Source: Haliclona indistincta
Taxonomy: Eukaryota > Porifera > Demospongiae > Haplosclerida > Chalinidae
NCBI GenBank assembly: GCA_964017065.1
Contig: OZ024783.1
Coordinates: 17,707,752 to 17,771,751, forward strand
Length of the DNA: 64,000 bases
Reading direction: 5' to 3'
In this document: one piece after another, positions 13,701-23,027 of the stretch
Numbering within the stretch: the stretch's first letter is position 1
Layout of the letters: each line of letters opens with the position of its first letter
The notes under the pieces: model-generated
Database searches by the model: none
What the model was told of the DNA's origin: nothing
The model's input: the letters and a program-made list of their open reading frames with translations, nothing else
Program-made: the position numbers and the translations under genes

Positions 13701-16700
13701 ATTAAACATAATGTTGTGTAACAGATGTACTGCTGTCTATTACTAGTGCACATAAAAAACGTGAACCATGCATAGACCATAAACAGTGTTAAAGCATACC
13801 TAGGAAAGATCAAAGAGCCACCTGCGCTATAAATCCTGTATTGCACACTTTAGCTAAGATGGCTTCACGCCACTTTCAACCGACAATCTTTGACTGAGGT
13901 ATGCTGTATGAACGATAAAGCATTCGTGATTGGATCTTGCGGCAGATACAGTCGCCTAGTACTATACCAGCTTCTTGACCCAATCCTTTGTGATTGAAGT
14001 GCCCCAAAGTCACTCTAACAAAATTATTTTGCTGTAGTTTTTTTAACATGGCTTGTTGTATTTTTTTTACATTTTCAATCCTTACATAAGTACTAGTTAA
14101 AGCACGGTTGGGGAGTGCTGTATGACTGATAAAGGAACTTACTGTGATGACACTCATGAACAACTCTTCCAGGTCAATTTGGAAAGTCTTAGCAATCACT
14201 AGTGGTGTCAGCACATAACCATTAGCAGCACACAGCACGGCCAGTGATGGCACATCATCAAGTGATGACTTTTGTCCCTCAACAATGACTGACAGCTGCA
14301 AAAACAAAAAACATAATTATAGTCACCATGCACTGATGTTCATAGACTAGGTAATGGATCAAAGCAAGCTCAACATATACAGTAAAAATCAGGGCATAAA
14401 ACAGTGTGTCAGGGTTATAGTATACAAGCTTTCTTATTTCAAGGGTGTGCGCAAAGCCAGGTTCTAATGTATTGCAATTTGCAACCATATGCACCATTGC
14501 GTAAGCTCAACTCACAGTGGTGTCATTAATGTGCTTCCTCTTGACTAGAGTAGCCAGCATTTCTACAACATTCATGTTATACTCTGAGCAGCTCCACTCA
14601 AACAGACGAACAGCTAGTTCAGTAAAATGAGGTCCACGCTCAGCAGCTAGCTCAACTGCACACTGATCAGACTCCATGTTTAATGGATGTGGATGGAAGC
14701 TGAGAATAGCTTCGAGAGCACATTGAATCTGAATATAAGAGTTATTACTTTAACTGAAAGTATACACCGTAATGTGGCTATTCCATTTACTCTATTTATT
14801 CCATTTATATTTTTACTGACTGTACTAGAATAGTGTGTTGATCGGTCAAGAACAACGTTTATTACATAGTATGTCATCTTTCACCAATCGGATTGCTCTA
14901 TTCGAGGGCATTAATGTAGGTTATTGACCGCGCGTAGCGTCTTCTATGGCAACAGACCGTTGCGTCTTTGCGAGTTTGAAAAATTCGCTGTTATTGCGCT
15001 CACAGTGATGAACTATGTAATAAATCATTTATTGCCCTACACAACTCGGGCATTAACCGACATTAATGACCTCGGGAAAGTCGGTTGCCCTCGTACAGTC
15101 TCGGGCTGCGCCCTCGACCGTTACTCGGGCAACCGACTTTCCCGCGGTCATTAATGTCGGTTAATGCCCTCGCGTGAGGGCAATAACTAATACTAACTCT
15201 GTTCATAATTGCTTCTTGATCAAGATTTAATACTAAATGTTTTGTGTTCGTTCTTTGTTTCACTCCTCTCGGGAATTGAGCCTAGAGAAAGACGCTAAAT
15301 ACACAATTTTGTGTTTCAGCACTGTATGACTGCGTAGGCGGCTGCAGAGATGGGCCCACCCCAGCAATGCCCTGGTGAACAGCTGACTGCAGTTTAGTTA
15401 ATGCACTGATCTGCTGATCACTGATCGACAGGGATGCAATAGGAATGAGAAAATGAGAATCGAGTAATTTTACGTCGAGTCATGTCAAAATACCCACAAA
15501 AAATGCAAAAGCACCCTAAAGTTATGCTACTGTTTATTTTATGAGCAAACCATGCATGGATTGGGACAATCCATGAATTGCACTGCTCTAAGTATGGATC
15601 CATGCTTTACACGGGCAATCCATGGATTGTGCAATCACACACATGTCAAGCGTCTGTGCAAAAGAAGAAGAAAGGGAGCAAGGAAATTGTGGCTTACCTT
15701 ACAGCCGGCGAAGACAAAGGCGATACTCACTTCAAGTTCTGGGTGAAGTCCCGTGGATTCGCCTAATTGATTACCCAGCTCTTGGACTGAGGAACGTATT
15801 GTTTACCAGCCAAGAAAACGGTATGGAGCTTAGATCGTACACTGTTGATGTGTTTATGATGCTTTGACGTGCACGCAGGACAAGAATGACACTACCTTTC
15901 TAGGCAGATTTCGTCGTGTGGCATACATAGAGGATTTCTATGATATATTGTGCAGAATTCACACAGTTGAACCATAGATGTTACAGTAATATCTGTGGTT
16001 GAACGTTGCCACATAAAATCTTAGCTGAGGTAAAGTGAATTTCTTAAGTTCTATCTACACAGTACATTATGCGTTGTTATTCAGGTGCCTTCAAGTTATG
16101 AATGCCTTCCACGATCAGTAGTGCAGGAGTTTATCAGGTTGTGTGAGGTTTGAGGGTTGCAGCTGAAATGATGACGGTCAGTGCTGAGCACAAGGTTGGT
16201 ATCCTATATCATGCATGTATTAGTTATGCTCATAATTATTTTTATTATAGGAGCACTTATATGGACTAGCATCAGGTAAAGTTGAATCAAGGCACAAAGA
16301 AATTGTTTTGAGAGGCTCATTAAGAGACTACCAATGGTTTAAAATGTATGCTATGGATGGAGGTATTTCAAGTGAAGAGATATTGCTACTGAGGCCTTCT
16401 AATGCTAGTGTGATCACTGCATGCTCTGACCAGCTATTACAGCCTGAACTCAAGACTCATACTACCACATTCATCTCATGTATCTCTTTGATGACTCAGT
16501 ATAAATATTTACTAGCTAGAATACTAGAATACTGTAGGTGATCAAGTTGAGCAGCATTCACGAATCATTGCTGCTGGAGGTGCTTCAGTGGCAAACGTCA
16601 GTTGTTTCGTTGATACAGAGTCCGCCGCTTCTAACCGGGGTGAGCGTCGATGCATCAATGGTTTTGGCCGAGATCCCATGCATAGTTCGAGTCCCTCGTT

Positions 16701-18980
16701 TGCACGATCCATGGATTGTTGTGCAAAGCACGGATCCATACTTTGGGCAGCGCGATCCATGGATTGTCCCGATCCATAGTTTGCGCACAACATTTATACT
16801 GACTAATTCTTGTAGACGAAAATTAATTTCCTGATCTATGGCATTGTGTTAGTCAGCATAAAGTAATCATTGTGCATAAATCCCACCAAGGCACTAGCAC
16901 CTTTGGTATAAATTATTTATCACCAAAAATGATTACTGTGAACTAACCAATTCCCTGGTAGTTTCAGGACGCTGTAGCAGTTCCAGCAGCACCTTATCGA
17001 CTGGATTGCCTGTGTTTCTCTTCTCTTCAACAGCCACAGCAATGGCAATAACTCGAGCACTAGCTGTGGTCCTGTTGGTGCTGCTAGCGATACTCAACAA
17101 CTTAGGACAGGCATCTCTAAATGCAGTATTAACCAACTGATCCACAATGGCTGGAAGAGCAGCAACAAACACCTCTTCAACCTGTATACAAAACGCATTT
17201 ATGTATAACCTTCACATAGATACATTATTACCACAGCATCGAGAAGACAGAGCCAGCCTAATGAATGAGGAGGTTTAGGCACTGCCTTTAGTAGGCACAA
17301 ATACTCGGCATCAGTCAAAGATTTTAAGTCAACAACATTCTGCACAAAAGCTTCCTGTAAGGCAAGCAGAGTGACCATCACAAAGCAATGCACAAGAAAC
17401 CAACTTACATTAGCTAAAATGATGGTGGATAGAGATTCAAGTATAGTATACAGATGGATAATCTCAACTGCCAAGTAGAACAATGTTGGTTGAGGTATCA
17501 CAAAGATAAGTGTTTGTACCAACACTTGTCTCTTCTGATTATTCTTCTCTAGAATAGTCTCCAGCTTGTTGGATATTAGAGCAGCCTAGGAAACCAAATC
17601 AAGATAGCAAAAAGTAAAATTAATCATAAACATTTTGTCTAGATGGTTTTTTGTCTAGATGACCAAAATTAATCTTGGATAAAAATTTTGCTATTCCGTT
17701 ATACACAAAATTTTTATACATGTATGGGTACTCATAAACATTTGCAGCCTAAAATTCAATTTCCATAGGAATGTTACACATTGTAGTAATAATTTCCTTG
17801 GAAACCACTCAAACATCAATTTCCCTTCCTGATCCATGTCTCACGCCTACAGGGTAATTCAATTTGTGTATATGCTAATTATCTGTATTAAGGAAATTCC
17901 ATGTTTGCGAACAAACAGAACTGCTGGCTCTTTCCATGATGCATGGAAGCTGAACCATCGACACAACTGTGGTCATGGTCTATAGGCCTCTACTGGAAGT
18001 CTTCCGTTTGAGGGCTATGACTGTTTTTATGCCTCATTAAAATACCGAGGTTTATAACCTTCTTTTGACTTACTTGGTGGCAACATAGCACTACCGTATC
18101 ACTGAACAAGCTATACCCAAAACAGAAAACAGCGTTATAAACTGTGCTTATTTTTCTGCCCAGTGCATGGTGTTGCCATGTTTTTTACGCACCAGGTTAG
18201 TATGCAAATTTGGATACCTCATTACATTAAAGGTAATTATTCAGTTTTAAATAAGCTGTACCACATTTGTAAGATAGTAACAAGTACTGAGGGTAATATG
18301 AAAATATAAAAACGGTGTTAACAATGTTGATAACATAGCTGTCGATTGAATCCTTAGGAAATTAGGTAAGTAATAATTATGTATGTCACCCTTGTAAGTC
18401 TTTGATCATCATAGAAGGTAAGTGTAAGTTTACCGTTTACGCAACGTGGCAAATAAGCAAATTGCAGTCAGTCTACGGAGGAGACTGAACTTAGGAGGCT
18501 GAATTGTTAAAAACCTGCCCAGACTCCAGTGTTCGCTGTCCCGTCCCGCTCTACTCATGTACATGTTGCGTGAACTGTAAAGTGGACAACCTCTCTTATG
18601 TCTTGTTAGCATGCACTTGCTATTCTGATCCTAAGCATGTGTACATGACACTTGTTGACTGCATTGCAGCATTGAAGCTCACGTTTTCACTTTCCAGTTT
18701 CTTTCCATTCAAGGCGTTAGCAAACGGAACGAGGTTGTCCGTCCCTTTTATAGCATCCAGCAACTGTACTAAGTCTTCCTTTAGCAAGACCACGTCCACC
18801 TAGTATGCAGAAACACCGTAAATTCTTGTAGCTGCATGCTGCTACATATCTAACTTTTGATTCATCAGTTCCAGTAGCGTCTCCAGGTCCAACTCCATTG
18901 CTAGTATCACCTTTCAATTTTGGTTCAAGTACGTCGTCGGTGTCAAGCGACTCCAGTGGTATTGTCACAGAAGCTTCCAT
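4719..18980 (-). CDS. TRP-family cation channel with ankyrin repeats (TRPA/TRPV-like)
   Basis: Predicted plasma-membrane, six-helix cation channel subunit. Exons (minus order): 18855-18980, 18683-18799, 17409-17585, 17232-17354, 16948-17181, 14516-14728, 14143-14295, 13428-13693, 11300-11467, 11033-11106, 8483-8671, 7590-7769, 5759-5965, 5613-5705, 5317 or 5332-5560, 4981-5032, 4884-4925, 4719-4822. The ATG is at 18978-18980. Exon 13428-13693 carries ankyrin-type repeats (DGYNALHIAADND; GHYPVEIALDKCH). S1-S2 are in 8483-8671, S3-S4 in 7590-7769, S5 in 5759-5965, the pore region (FGRTLLTG...GGGVIDPYVFG) in 5613-5705, and S6 with LLNLLIAQFSNTY in the next exon. The C-terminus is an amphipathic, probably coiled-coil, helix. 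All junctions keep frame except 13428/11467, where a small exon of 3n+1 bases is missing. The donor at 11300/11299 is GC rather than GT. Predicted length is about 920 residues. The subfamily is uncertain. Confidence 0.85.
5170..5319 (+). mobile_element. tRNA-derived SINE, copy 1
   Basis: The head resembles a tRNA gene with an A-box-like TTGGCTCAGCTCGATGAGC and a B-box GGTTCGTATCC. The tail has GCCTGGGTGTTTATTCAAG then AAATTAC. A second copy at 13050-13190 has the same order of head and tail. It lies antisense in a TRP channel intron, and its end touches the 3' end of exon 5317/5332-5560. It is not a functional tRNA gene: no full cloverleaf can be drawn. Confidence 0.75.
6571..7219. mobile_element. 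Foldback element with arms of about 270 bp
   Basis: Two arms (about 6571-6840 and 6930-7219) are inverted copies around a loop of about 90 bases. The ends read TTAAGGGTGTTCTTAACTAA and its near complement. It sits in the TRP intron between exons 7590-7769 and 5759-5965. Arms differ by a few substitutions, so the insertion is not very recent. No transposase is encoded. Confidence 0.8.
8040..8106 (-). pseudogene. Partial duplicate of TRP exon 7590-7769
   Basis: About 55 bases at 8052-8106 match 7679-7733 at roughly 90 percent or better. They would encode the start of the exon's S3 region (SWIDGL.AAVTFL). The copy lies in the preceding intron and lacks the parent's acceptor and the rest of the exon, so it is an exon relic. 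It probably arose by a local duplication. Confidence 0.7.
9011..9229 (+). mobile_element. Probable 5' LTR of a Ty3/gypsy-like element
   Basis: The segment starts TGTTGTGACC and ends AAGACA, the TG...CA form of an LTR. It is followed, after a 200-base MITE insertion, by a primer-binding-site-like TTGGCGACAAGGATTAAC and then the gag start codon. No matching 3' LTR was found, so the boundary is inferred. Confidence 0.6.
9230..9434. mobile_element. MITE inserted at the LTR/primer-site junction
   Basis: Terminal inverted repeats ACCGTAAATCTGGAAAATTT and ACCGTAGATCTGGAAATTT flank an AT-rich core containing CGAAAATT motifs. ACATT appears directly on both sides and is consistent with a target duplication. 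Related sequence patterns occur near 7290-7375, 8400-8460 and 48140-48240. Confidence 0.65.
9459..10896 (+). pseudogene. Broken retrotransposon gag
   Basis: The first 165 or so codons (9459-9945) resemble a Ty3/gypsy gag capsid region, with WTEYSERLKHYF near the start and VMSDHCNPAPSVIMQRFKF in the middle. The frame is then split by the palindromic insertion 9936-10497. It resumes at about 10500 and shifts frame at about 10591. Two CCHC-type zinc knuckles follow (CFRCNKTSHNAASC and CHQCRKTGHIKAAC). The frame ends at 10896 and no protease, reverse transcriptase or integrase follows. This is a dead, truncated element inside a TRP intron. Confidence 0.8.
9936..10497. mobile_element. Block-structured palindromic insertion, element A
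   Basis: Bases 9936-10069 form a nearly complete palindrome around a CCCGAGGGC-GCA-GCCCGAGGG core. CGAGGG motifs separate blocks of about 15-17 bases. Further hairpins, many built on GGGCAATATATTCCATATTG, follow to about 10497. The whole unit interrupts gag. Confidence 0.75.
11940..12110. repeat. Cluster of nested short hairpins
   Basis: Three successive hairpins use CAGGAAGT...ACTTCCTGGGG arms separated by AATATATAT blocks. The layout is like elements A, B and C but with a different motif. It lies in a TRP intron. Confidence 0.6.
12696..12833. repeat. Block-structured palindrome, element B
   Basis: The 138-base palindrome has ends GGTTAACCCATGGGTT and central CCCTCGGGC-TAC-GCCCTCGGG. Blocks of about 16 bases, including CAGTATGGAATATAC shared with element A, are separated by CTCGG. 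It lies in a TRP intron. Confidence 0.8.
13050..13190 (+). mobile_element. tRNA-derived SINE, copy 2
   Basis: The head (CTAGCTCAACTTGATGAG and B-box AGTTCGAACCC) and the tail (GCCCAGGCGTTTATTCAAGG) match the SINE at 5170-5319 in order and spacing. It lies antisense in a TRP intron. Confidence 0.7.
13262..13333. repeat. Dispersed short repeat, copy 2
   Basis: Same as 408-473, including TTTTGTCAGCTTTTATAAG and the flanking CTGATTC. Confidence 0.55.
15031..15184. repeat. Block-structured palindrome, element C
   Basis: The 154-base inverted repeat has a CTCGGGC-TGC-GCCCTCG centre and blocks such as CATTAACCGACATTAATGAC separated by CTCGGG. Its arms are unrelated in sequence to those of elements A and B, but the architecture and the core are the same. 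Confidence 0.8.
15545..15645. repeat. CAATCCATGGATTG palindromes, site 1
   Basis: Repeated CAATCCATGGATTG-type palindromes separated by GGATCCATGCTTTACA-like spacers. A second cluster lies at 16680-16790. The two clusters flank the integrase-like pseudogene. Confidence 0.55.
15640..16155 (+). pseudogene. Integrase-like (KRBA2/Ginger-type) coding relic
   Basis: Frames in order encode a basic Lys-rich start, SKEIVAYLTAGEDKGD, FKFWVKSRGF, then after interruptions FRRVAYIEDFYDILCRIH and SSYECLPRSVVQEFIRLCEV. The FYDIL..IH and Cys-ending segments resemble the HHCC zinc-binding N-terminus of retroviral-type integrases in domesticated or Ginger-type proteins. Stops and frame changes separate the pieces, and no catalytic DDE core follows. 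It lies antisense in the intron between TRP exons 16948 and 14728. The family name comes from memory of the motif and needs a profile search. Confidence 0.5.
16251..16538 (+). other. Open frame after an acceptor-like site, unidentified
   Basis: After TTATTATAG at 16250, an open frame of about 95 codons runs on the strand opposite the TRP gene. It includes GSLRDYQWFKMYAMDGG. I cannot place it in a family; it may be a further part of the adjacent integrase-like relic. Confidence 0.25.
16680..16790. repeat. CAATCCATGGATTG palindromes, site 2
   Basis: Same palindromic motif and spacer style as 15545-15645. Confidence 0.55.
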
Positions 18981-19034
18981 CTCCACGCTTTCCAGAGATA
19001 CAAAATGCAATAAGCCTCTCCCCAATAATATTTA

Positions 19035-19613
19035 TTAGCCAATGGGTGGGTTAATTAAACGTGACGTCACTTTCGGAATTACCACATCAGTACAGTCATC
19101 AAGTGAGAAATTGTCCAATCGGATGTAAGCCTGTTCAGCTATATAGGCGAAGGTTTTCTGCCATTTGTTAGTTAATTTCATCTGCTCAAGTGCTTGTACG
19201 GGAATGGCAGCTGTCGTCACACCAGGTGGGACCTGCATGCATGCAGTTAGCCATTCTGAATGCCCAGAAATGAAATACAATTGGCAGGACTTTATAGTAT
19301 GCAGCTAATCTGGTTGCCTACCTGTGCAGAATTTCTTGCTGATAGATGTTGAATTGCTATATCTTCCTGTGAAGACTTTGCTGACTGCGACTGCTGCTCT
19401 CTGGGTTTTTACATGTGAGACTCTGACCTGTATGAAAGTCGATGCACTTATAAGTGTGAGTGTGTATACCTAAACCTTACATTTTCTATACAACTTGCTT
19501 TCGTCTTCTTTTACCTCCAAATTTTGGTTTGTCCTTACAGCGGAACACACATTGTCCACAATCTTCATTGTGCAAACACCCATCACAGTCACCACATCTT
19601 GACTGCTTTCTAC
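19035..19613 (-). CDS. Exons of an unidentified gene with a CXXC-type zinc finger
   Basis: Exon 19488-19613 follows an acceptor ending in CTATAG and encodes RCGDCDGCLHNEDCGQC, then KDKPKFGG and RRRKQ. This is the CXXC finger that binds unmethylated CpG in proteins such as KDM2, MLL and DNMT1. Two oddities: three residues instead of two separate the fifth and sixth visible cysteines (CVFRC), and the expected final KQxC reads KQVV followed by a stop. Downstream, about 19318-19395 and 19035-19233 encode a tail ending in a stop at 19035, joined in phase. Whether the CXXC exon splices to these two is not proven. The CXXC stretch may be degenerate or end the protein. Confidence 0.5.
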
Positions 19614-19829
19614 CTATAGATAGTTTCGTGGCAAAGGTGTGATGGAATGTTCGCGGCTAATATCGACCCAAAAGTGCGGAAATGACGTCAGAATTATGAC
19701 GTCGCGTGACACGCATCAATTGGCTGAAGGGATAGATTTGTACAGCGCGGTACAGCGTTCAGTGGAAAACGTGCGTTTCTTCAGTGCTGACCAACTTCCA
19801 TCGGTTAGCCTTAAAAGAGTCGAATATAG

Positions 19830-20007
19830 TGAACAATTGCTGCGTTTTTGGATGCTCTAGTGCGGCAAAGAAAGGCTGTATAGCAAGTTTTTTCCGCTTT
19901 CCATTTCACAATCAAGCTAGGGTAGAACTGTGGATAAATGCTGTACGTCGAGCAGTGTGGAAACCTCGACGTTACTCAAGAATATGCAGCTTAAACCTTT
20001 ATAGAAG
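19830..20007 (+). CDS. THAP-type zinc-finger exon
   Basis: The exon sits between an acceptor (AATATAG) and a donor (AAG|GTAAAT). It encodes NNCCVFGCSSAAK, then SFFRFPF, a Trp-containing helix and YSRICSLNLYRR. The spacing fits the C2CH THAP DNA-binding domain, but the expected His of the last C-x2-H is Asn (CSLN). THAP domains occur in host regulators and in P-element-type transposases. No other exon was found. It may be a relic; an ATG exists upstream at 19784. Confidence 0.5.
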
Positions 20008-20049
20008 GTAAATTACTAATGTTCAACTTTAAAATACAATTTTGAAGGC

Positions 20050-20163
20050 TAATAGACTGTGTTTGGTTGGTTCATCTTGCTCTTCGTCAATCTGCTGCTC
20101 AACTACTACTGGTTGATCATCCTGTTCTTCGTCAATCTGCTGGTCAACCACTGGTCCCTGCTG
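20050..20163 (-). CDS. Possible acidic repeat exon
   Basis: After an acceptor-like CAGCAG, the minus strand encodes two near repeats, VVDQQIDEEQDDQP and VVVEQQIDEEQDEP, then a short tail and stop. Codon-level repetition suggests real coding sequence. It could be an upstream exon of the CXXC gene at 19035-19613 or a separate remnant. Confidence 0.3.
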
Positions 20164-20343
20164 ATATTTGCGTCTTGTTGCTCTTCATTGCACTGTTTTA
20201 GAGTGATTTAACTGCTTGGTCACATCGTATCACCCTTCTATTAAACAGTCTATTATATCTATCTAAATCAGACCCTGTTCCTTGTGTATAGCCTTCTTGT
20301 AAGCAGTAGGAAACACACTTGGTACATAGTCAGGGCTTGCTGG

Positions 20344-20420
20344 ACCCTTGATTATCCAGCTAATCCGGATAATCGAGGGTCCGGATAAACGAGATCCGGA
20401 TAACCGAGGTTGCACTGTAT
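20344..20420. mobile_element. Pogo/Tigger-like terminal repeat fragment
   Basis: On the minus strand it begins TACAGTGCAACCTCGGTTAT and contains several TTATCCGGA motifs, the style of pogo-type transposon ends. Only one end is seen. Confidence 0.5.
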
Positions 20421-20591
20421 AGTCTTAATCCAGTAGTCAAGTGTTCCATTCTAAATGATTCTTAGAATAAACTAGACTGCATACTCAGCCTCCGTTGTAA
20501 AACTTTTACCTGGGATTTTGCACTAGCTGGATGTTGATTATTAAGCAATTGATTTGAGTGCACTAGTAGAGGAGTCAGCCTGCCACACAGC

Positions 20592-20635
20592 GTAGTGCTA
20601 TACTAGTTAGCACTACGGCTGTGTCTTTCATACTT
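20592..20635. repeat. Short hairpin
   Basis: ACACAGCGTAGTGCTA pairs with TAGCACTACGGCTGTGT across a 7-base loop, with one mismatch. Confidence 0.5.
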
Positions 20636-20639
20636 TCCC

Positions 20640-21660
20640 GCCAAGTCCGCTTGCTTTCGTGGAATCGTGGGTTAACACTGAACAGAGACTCAGTCATTAT
20701 TTTAATACTCAATTGCAAACTTACTCAAAGAATAGGTGATTGGGCAGCTTGTGCTTTCAGCATGCAACTCGCAATGGTTAGTATTTGAATACTGATAGCC
20801 ATTCTGCCACTTCAGTGAGAACTCTGCTAGCTGAAGGCCTCAAGTCGTGATCGTTCAGTTAAGTAACGTAGGAGTGCGGATAAGCGGCATAAGTTACAGG
20901 AGACGATCGAGGGTGTATCACTACATCAGGATGTATTACGTCATGATGGGTAATTAACAAAGTGATTATAATTTTATTATTATTATCAACAAAGTGATGA
21001 AACGCAACAAAACACTGAAGAATGATAATACTGAAAGCATGTTCTAGAAGACTGATCCATTTGCTGTACTGTCTCTGTTATGAATGTGTGCCTTTGTGTT
21101 CCACTGTGCATGTGGGTTTGTGTTTCATTCTCTCTAGAAACTTTTATTTAATCATCATTGTCTATTTTATATCCTTCAGCATTATCAGCAGCTTTATAAT
21201 TTATTATCCATATTATTTTTATACATGTATAGCATTTAAATTTATTATTCAACATTTTATCACTCAGTAAAACACACCATATAAGGTGTACATTAAAAAT
21301 AATTTTATAATGATATTCATGCATACAAGGGCTATGGATTTTCTATAAATTTACTTTGATTTGTTCAGAAAGCAGTTTGGTAGCCTGGTAGCGCTGCATG
21401 TCGCAATGACCCATTGTCCTGCTTAATCAAGCCCTGCCCATAATTTATTATTAACTTCCAGTTCCACAACAGCTGAATCTCCAACACAGAATAAGCGACT
21501 GACTGAGTGTACTAAAGAACTGCTGTACAGCAAAAAGTATCGACCTCAACAGACTGCACATCATTATTATTGCATGTGGTGTTGTGCAAATAACTATTAT
21601 TGAACAATGATAGTCATTTTTTACTTGATAAATATTATTAATTACAAAAGTGTGTGACAA
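20640..21660. other. AT-rich non-coding stretch
   Basis: No supportable exon or repeat. The right end probably holds the 3' untranslated region of the ribosomal protein gene that follows. Confidence 0.45.
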
Positions 21661-21664
21661 GTGA

Positions 21665-22418
21665 CTACTTTTGCACGTGCTTGCAGTCATATTTTCCACG
21701 TATCACTTTCAGTCTCAGTCCTGGCACGTCCTGGGTCCGCCCACCTTGCACCAGCACTACGTGGTGCTCTTGTAATGAGTGACCCTCGCCCGGTATATGA
21801 GCCATCTGCTCTTTACCGTTGCTCAATCGTACCCGGCAGCACCTCCTTTGAGCTGAGTTAGGCTTCTTTGGTCTCTTCAGTACCAGCTGTAGCACTATAC
21901 CTGAGAACATGGTATTAGCATTATTTTCGAAATAAGCGTATGCAGATGGAACACATAACCACACGGACAATAATTATGTAAAACTACTAAATCGCAACAC
22001 AGGGTTGTGGTACAGACTTTACCTACTTGGATTACAGATTAGATTGTGACAAAGTCAAGCTGAAAATTTGGGTTGAGGTCTAAAATTGAAAACAGCATAA
22101 TTATATGGGTGTGGTCTTGGGCGTGGTTTAAATTTCTGATACCATACCAGGCTATTCGTTGTACCAATGCTCACCTTTCATCTGTGGTCTGCCGGAAATG
22201 GGACTTTTCTTTTTCGGCTTCTTCCTGAAAATGCCCTGGCGAATGATCTGATTGATTGTCCGCTGAAGGAGAGCGCTGGAGTGGAACTGCTGTCGAGGAA
22301 CGGGCGTCTGGACGGAAGCAGGGAGAAGGGAGGGTATCCTGCACCCTGGCTGTACGCCATCACGACTCAGCGCTTTGCCCCACCACGAACTTCCTCCAGC
22401 CAGAAGACGGCGAAGCAT
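21665..22418 (-). CDS. MRPS12: Mitochondrial small-subunit ribosomal protein S12 (uS12m)
   Basis: A component of the decoding centre of the mitochondrial ribosome. Two exons: 22175-22418 (start codon at 22416-22418) and 21665-21900. The donor is AAAG|GTGAGC and the acceptor TCTCAG|GT; the join keeps frame. The first about 50 residues are basic, hydroxylated and hydrophobic, as in a mitochondrial targeting peptide. The conserved part begins at INQIIRQG, continues through [21 protein letters not shown] and [21 protein letters not shown], and ends [20 protein letters not shown]. These are hallmark S12 segments, including the universally conserved PNS and the GGR.QD loop. Total is about 159 residues, usual for the family. 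The 5' half of exon 1 is duplicated at 63331-63418. Confidence 0.93.
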
Positions 22419-22735
22419 GTTGACGACGTCACGTGATCTATCTAATTAATATTCATAGTAGTAATTAATTTTGTTATTCAAAGTTGGGGAATTGCAAAGC
22501 AACACAACACAACACAATGATTACAGAGCAAAAATAAAATAAATAAAAATATCAATTATTAATTTTTTAGCAAATAAAAAAGTAAAATAAGAGATAGAAT
22601 ATTTAGGAAAAAAATATTTTGCATTAAAAAAGTAATCAGTGCTGGTTGTGAAATGCTCAAACTGCACATATGCACTCAACACTAGGTAATAGCAGGCACA
22701 TGGGTAAAGCAGATGTCTTTAGGACAGTATCACAT
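22330..22735. repeat. Segmental duplication, copy 1
   Basis: This block, from within S12 exon 1 through its upstream flank, recurs at 63331-63715 in the same orientation with small indels. In both places a seven-helix gene of the same family follows, with its 3' end facing the block. Confidence 0.85.
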
Positions 22736-23027
22736 AATGTCGTCTATCTAATAAGTATTCATGACCTCTGTTTTATTATCATTCAAGGCGGGGGGTTGCA
22801 ACTAGAAGCCAACGCAAAAAAAACGATTGACTGGCTGGCTATAGCAAAAATAAACACTTATTTTTTTAAAGAAAATAAAAGATACGAGGAAAAAATTTAT
22901 TTTGCATCGTAGTGGTAGTTTATTATGCACTCAAAGTCAGGGATTTAACTATTGGTGGTTCACATACATGATTTTAGCACAGCGAATAGTCTTAAAAATT
23001 CCTTTTTTCACAAAAAGCTGTTCTTCA

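Noticed and set aside
16251..16538. SNF2 helicase similarity in GSLRDYQWFK
   Set aside because: Only a few residues resemble the motif before the helicase ATP-binding site, and no ATP-binding motif follows.
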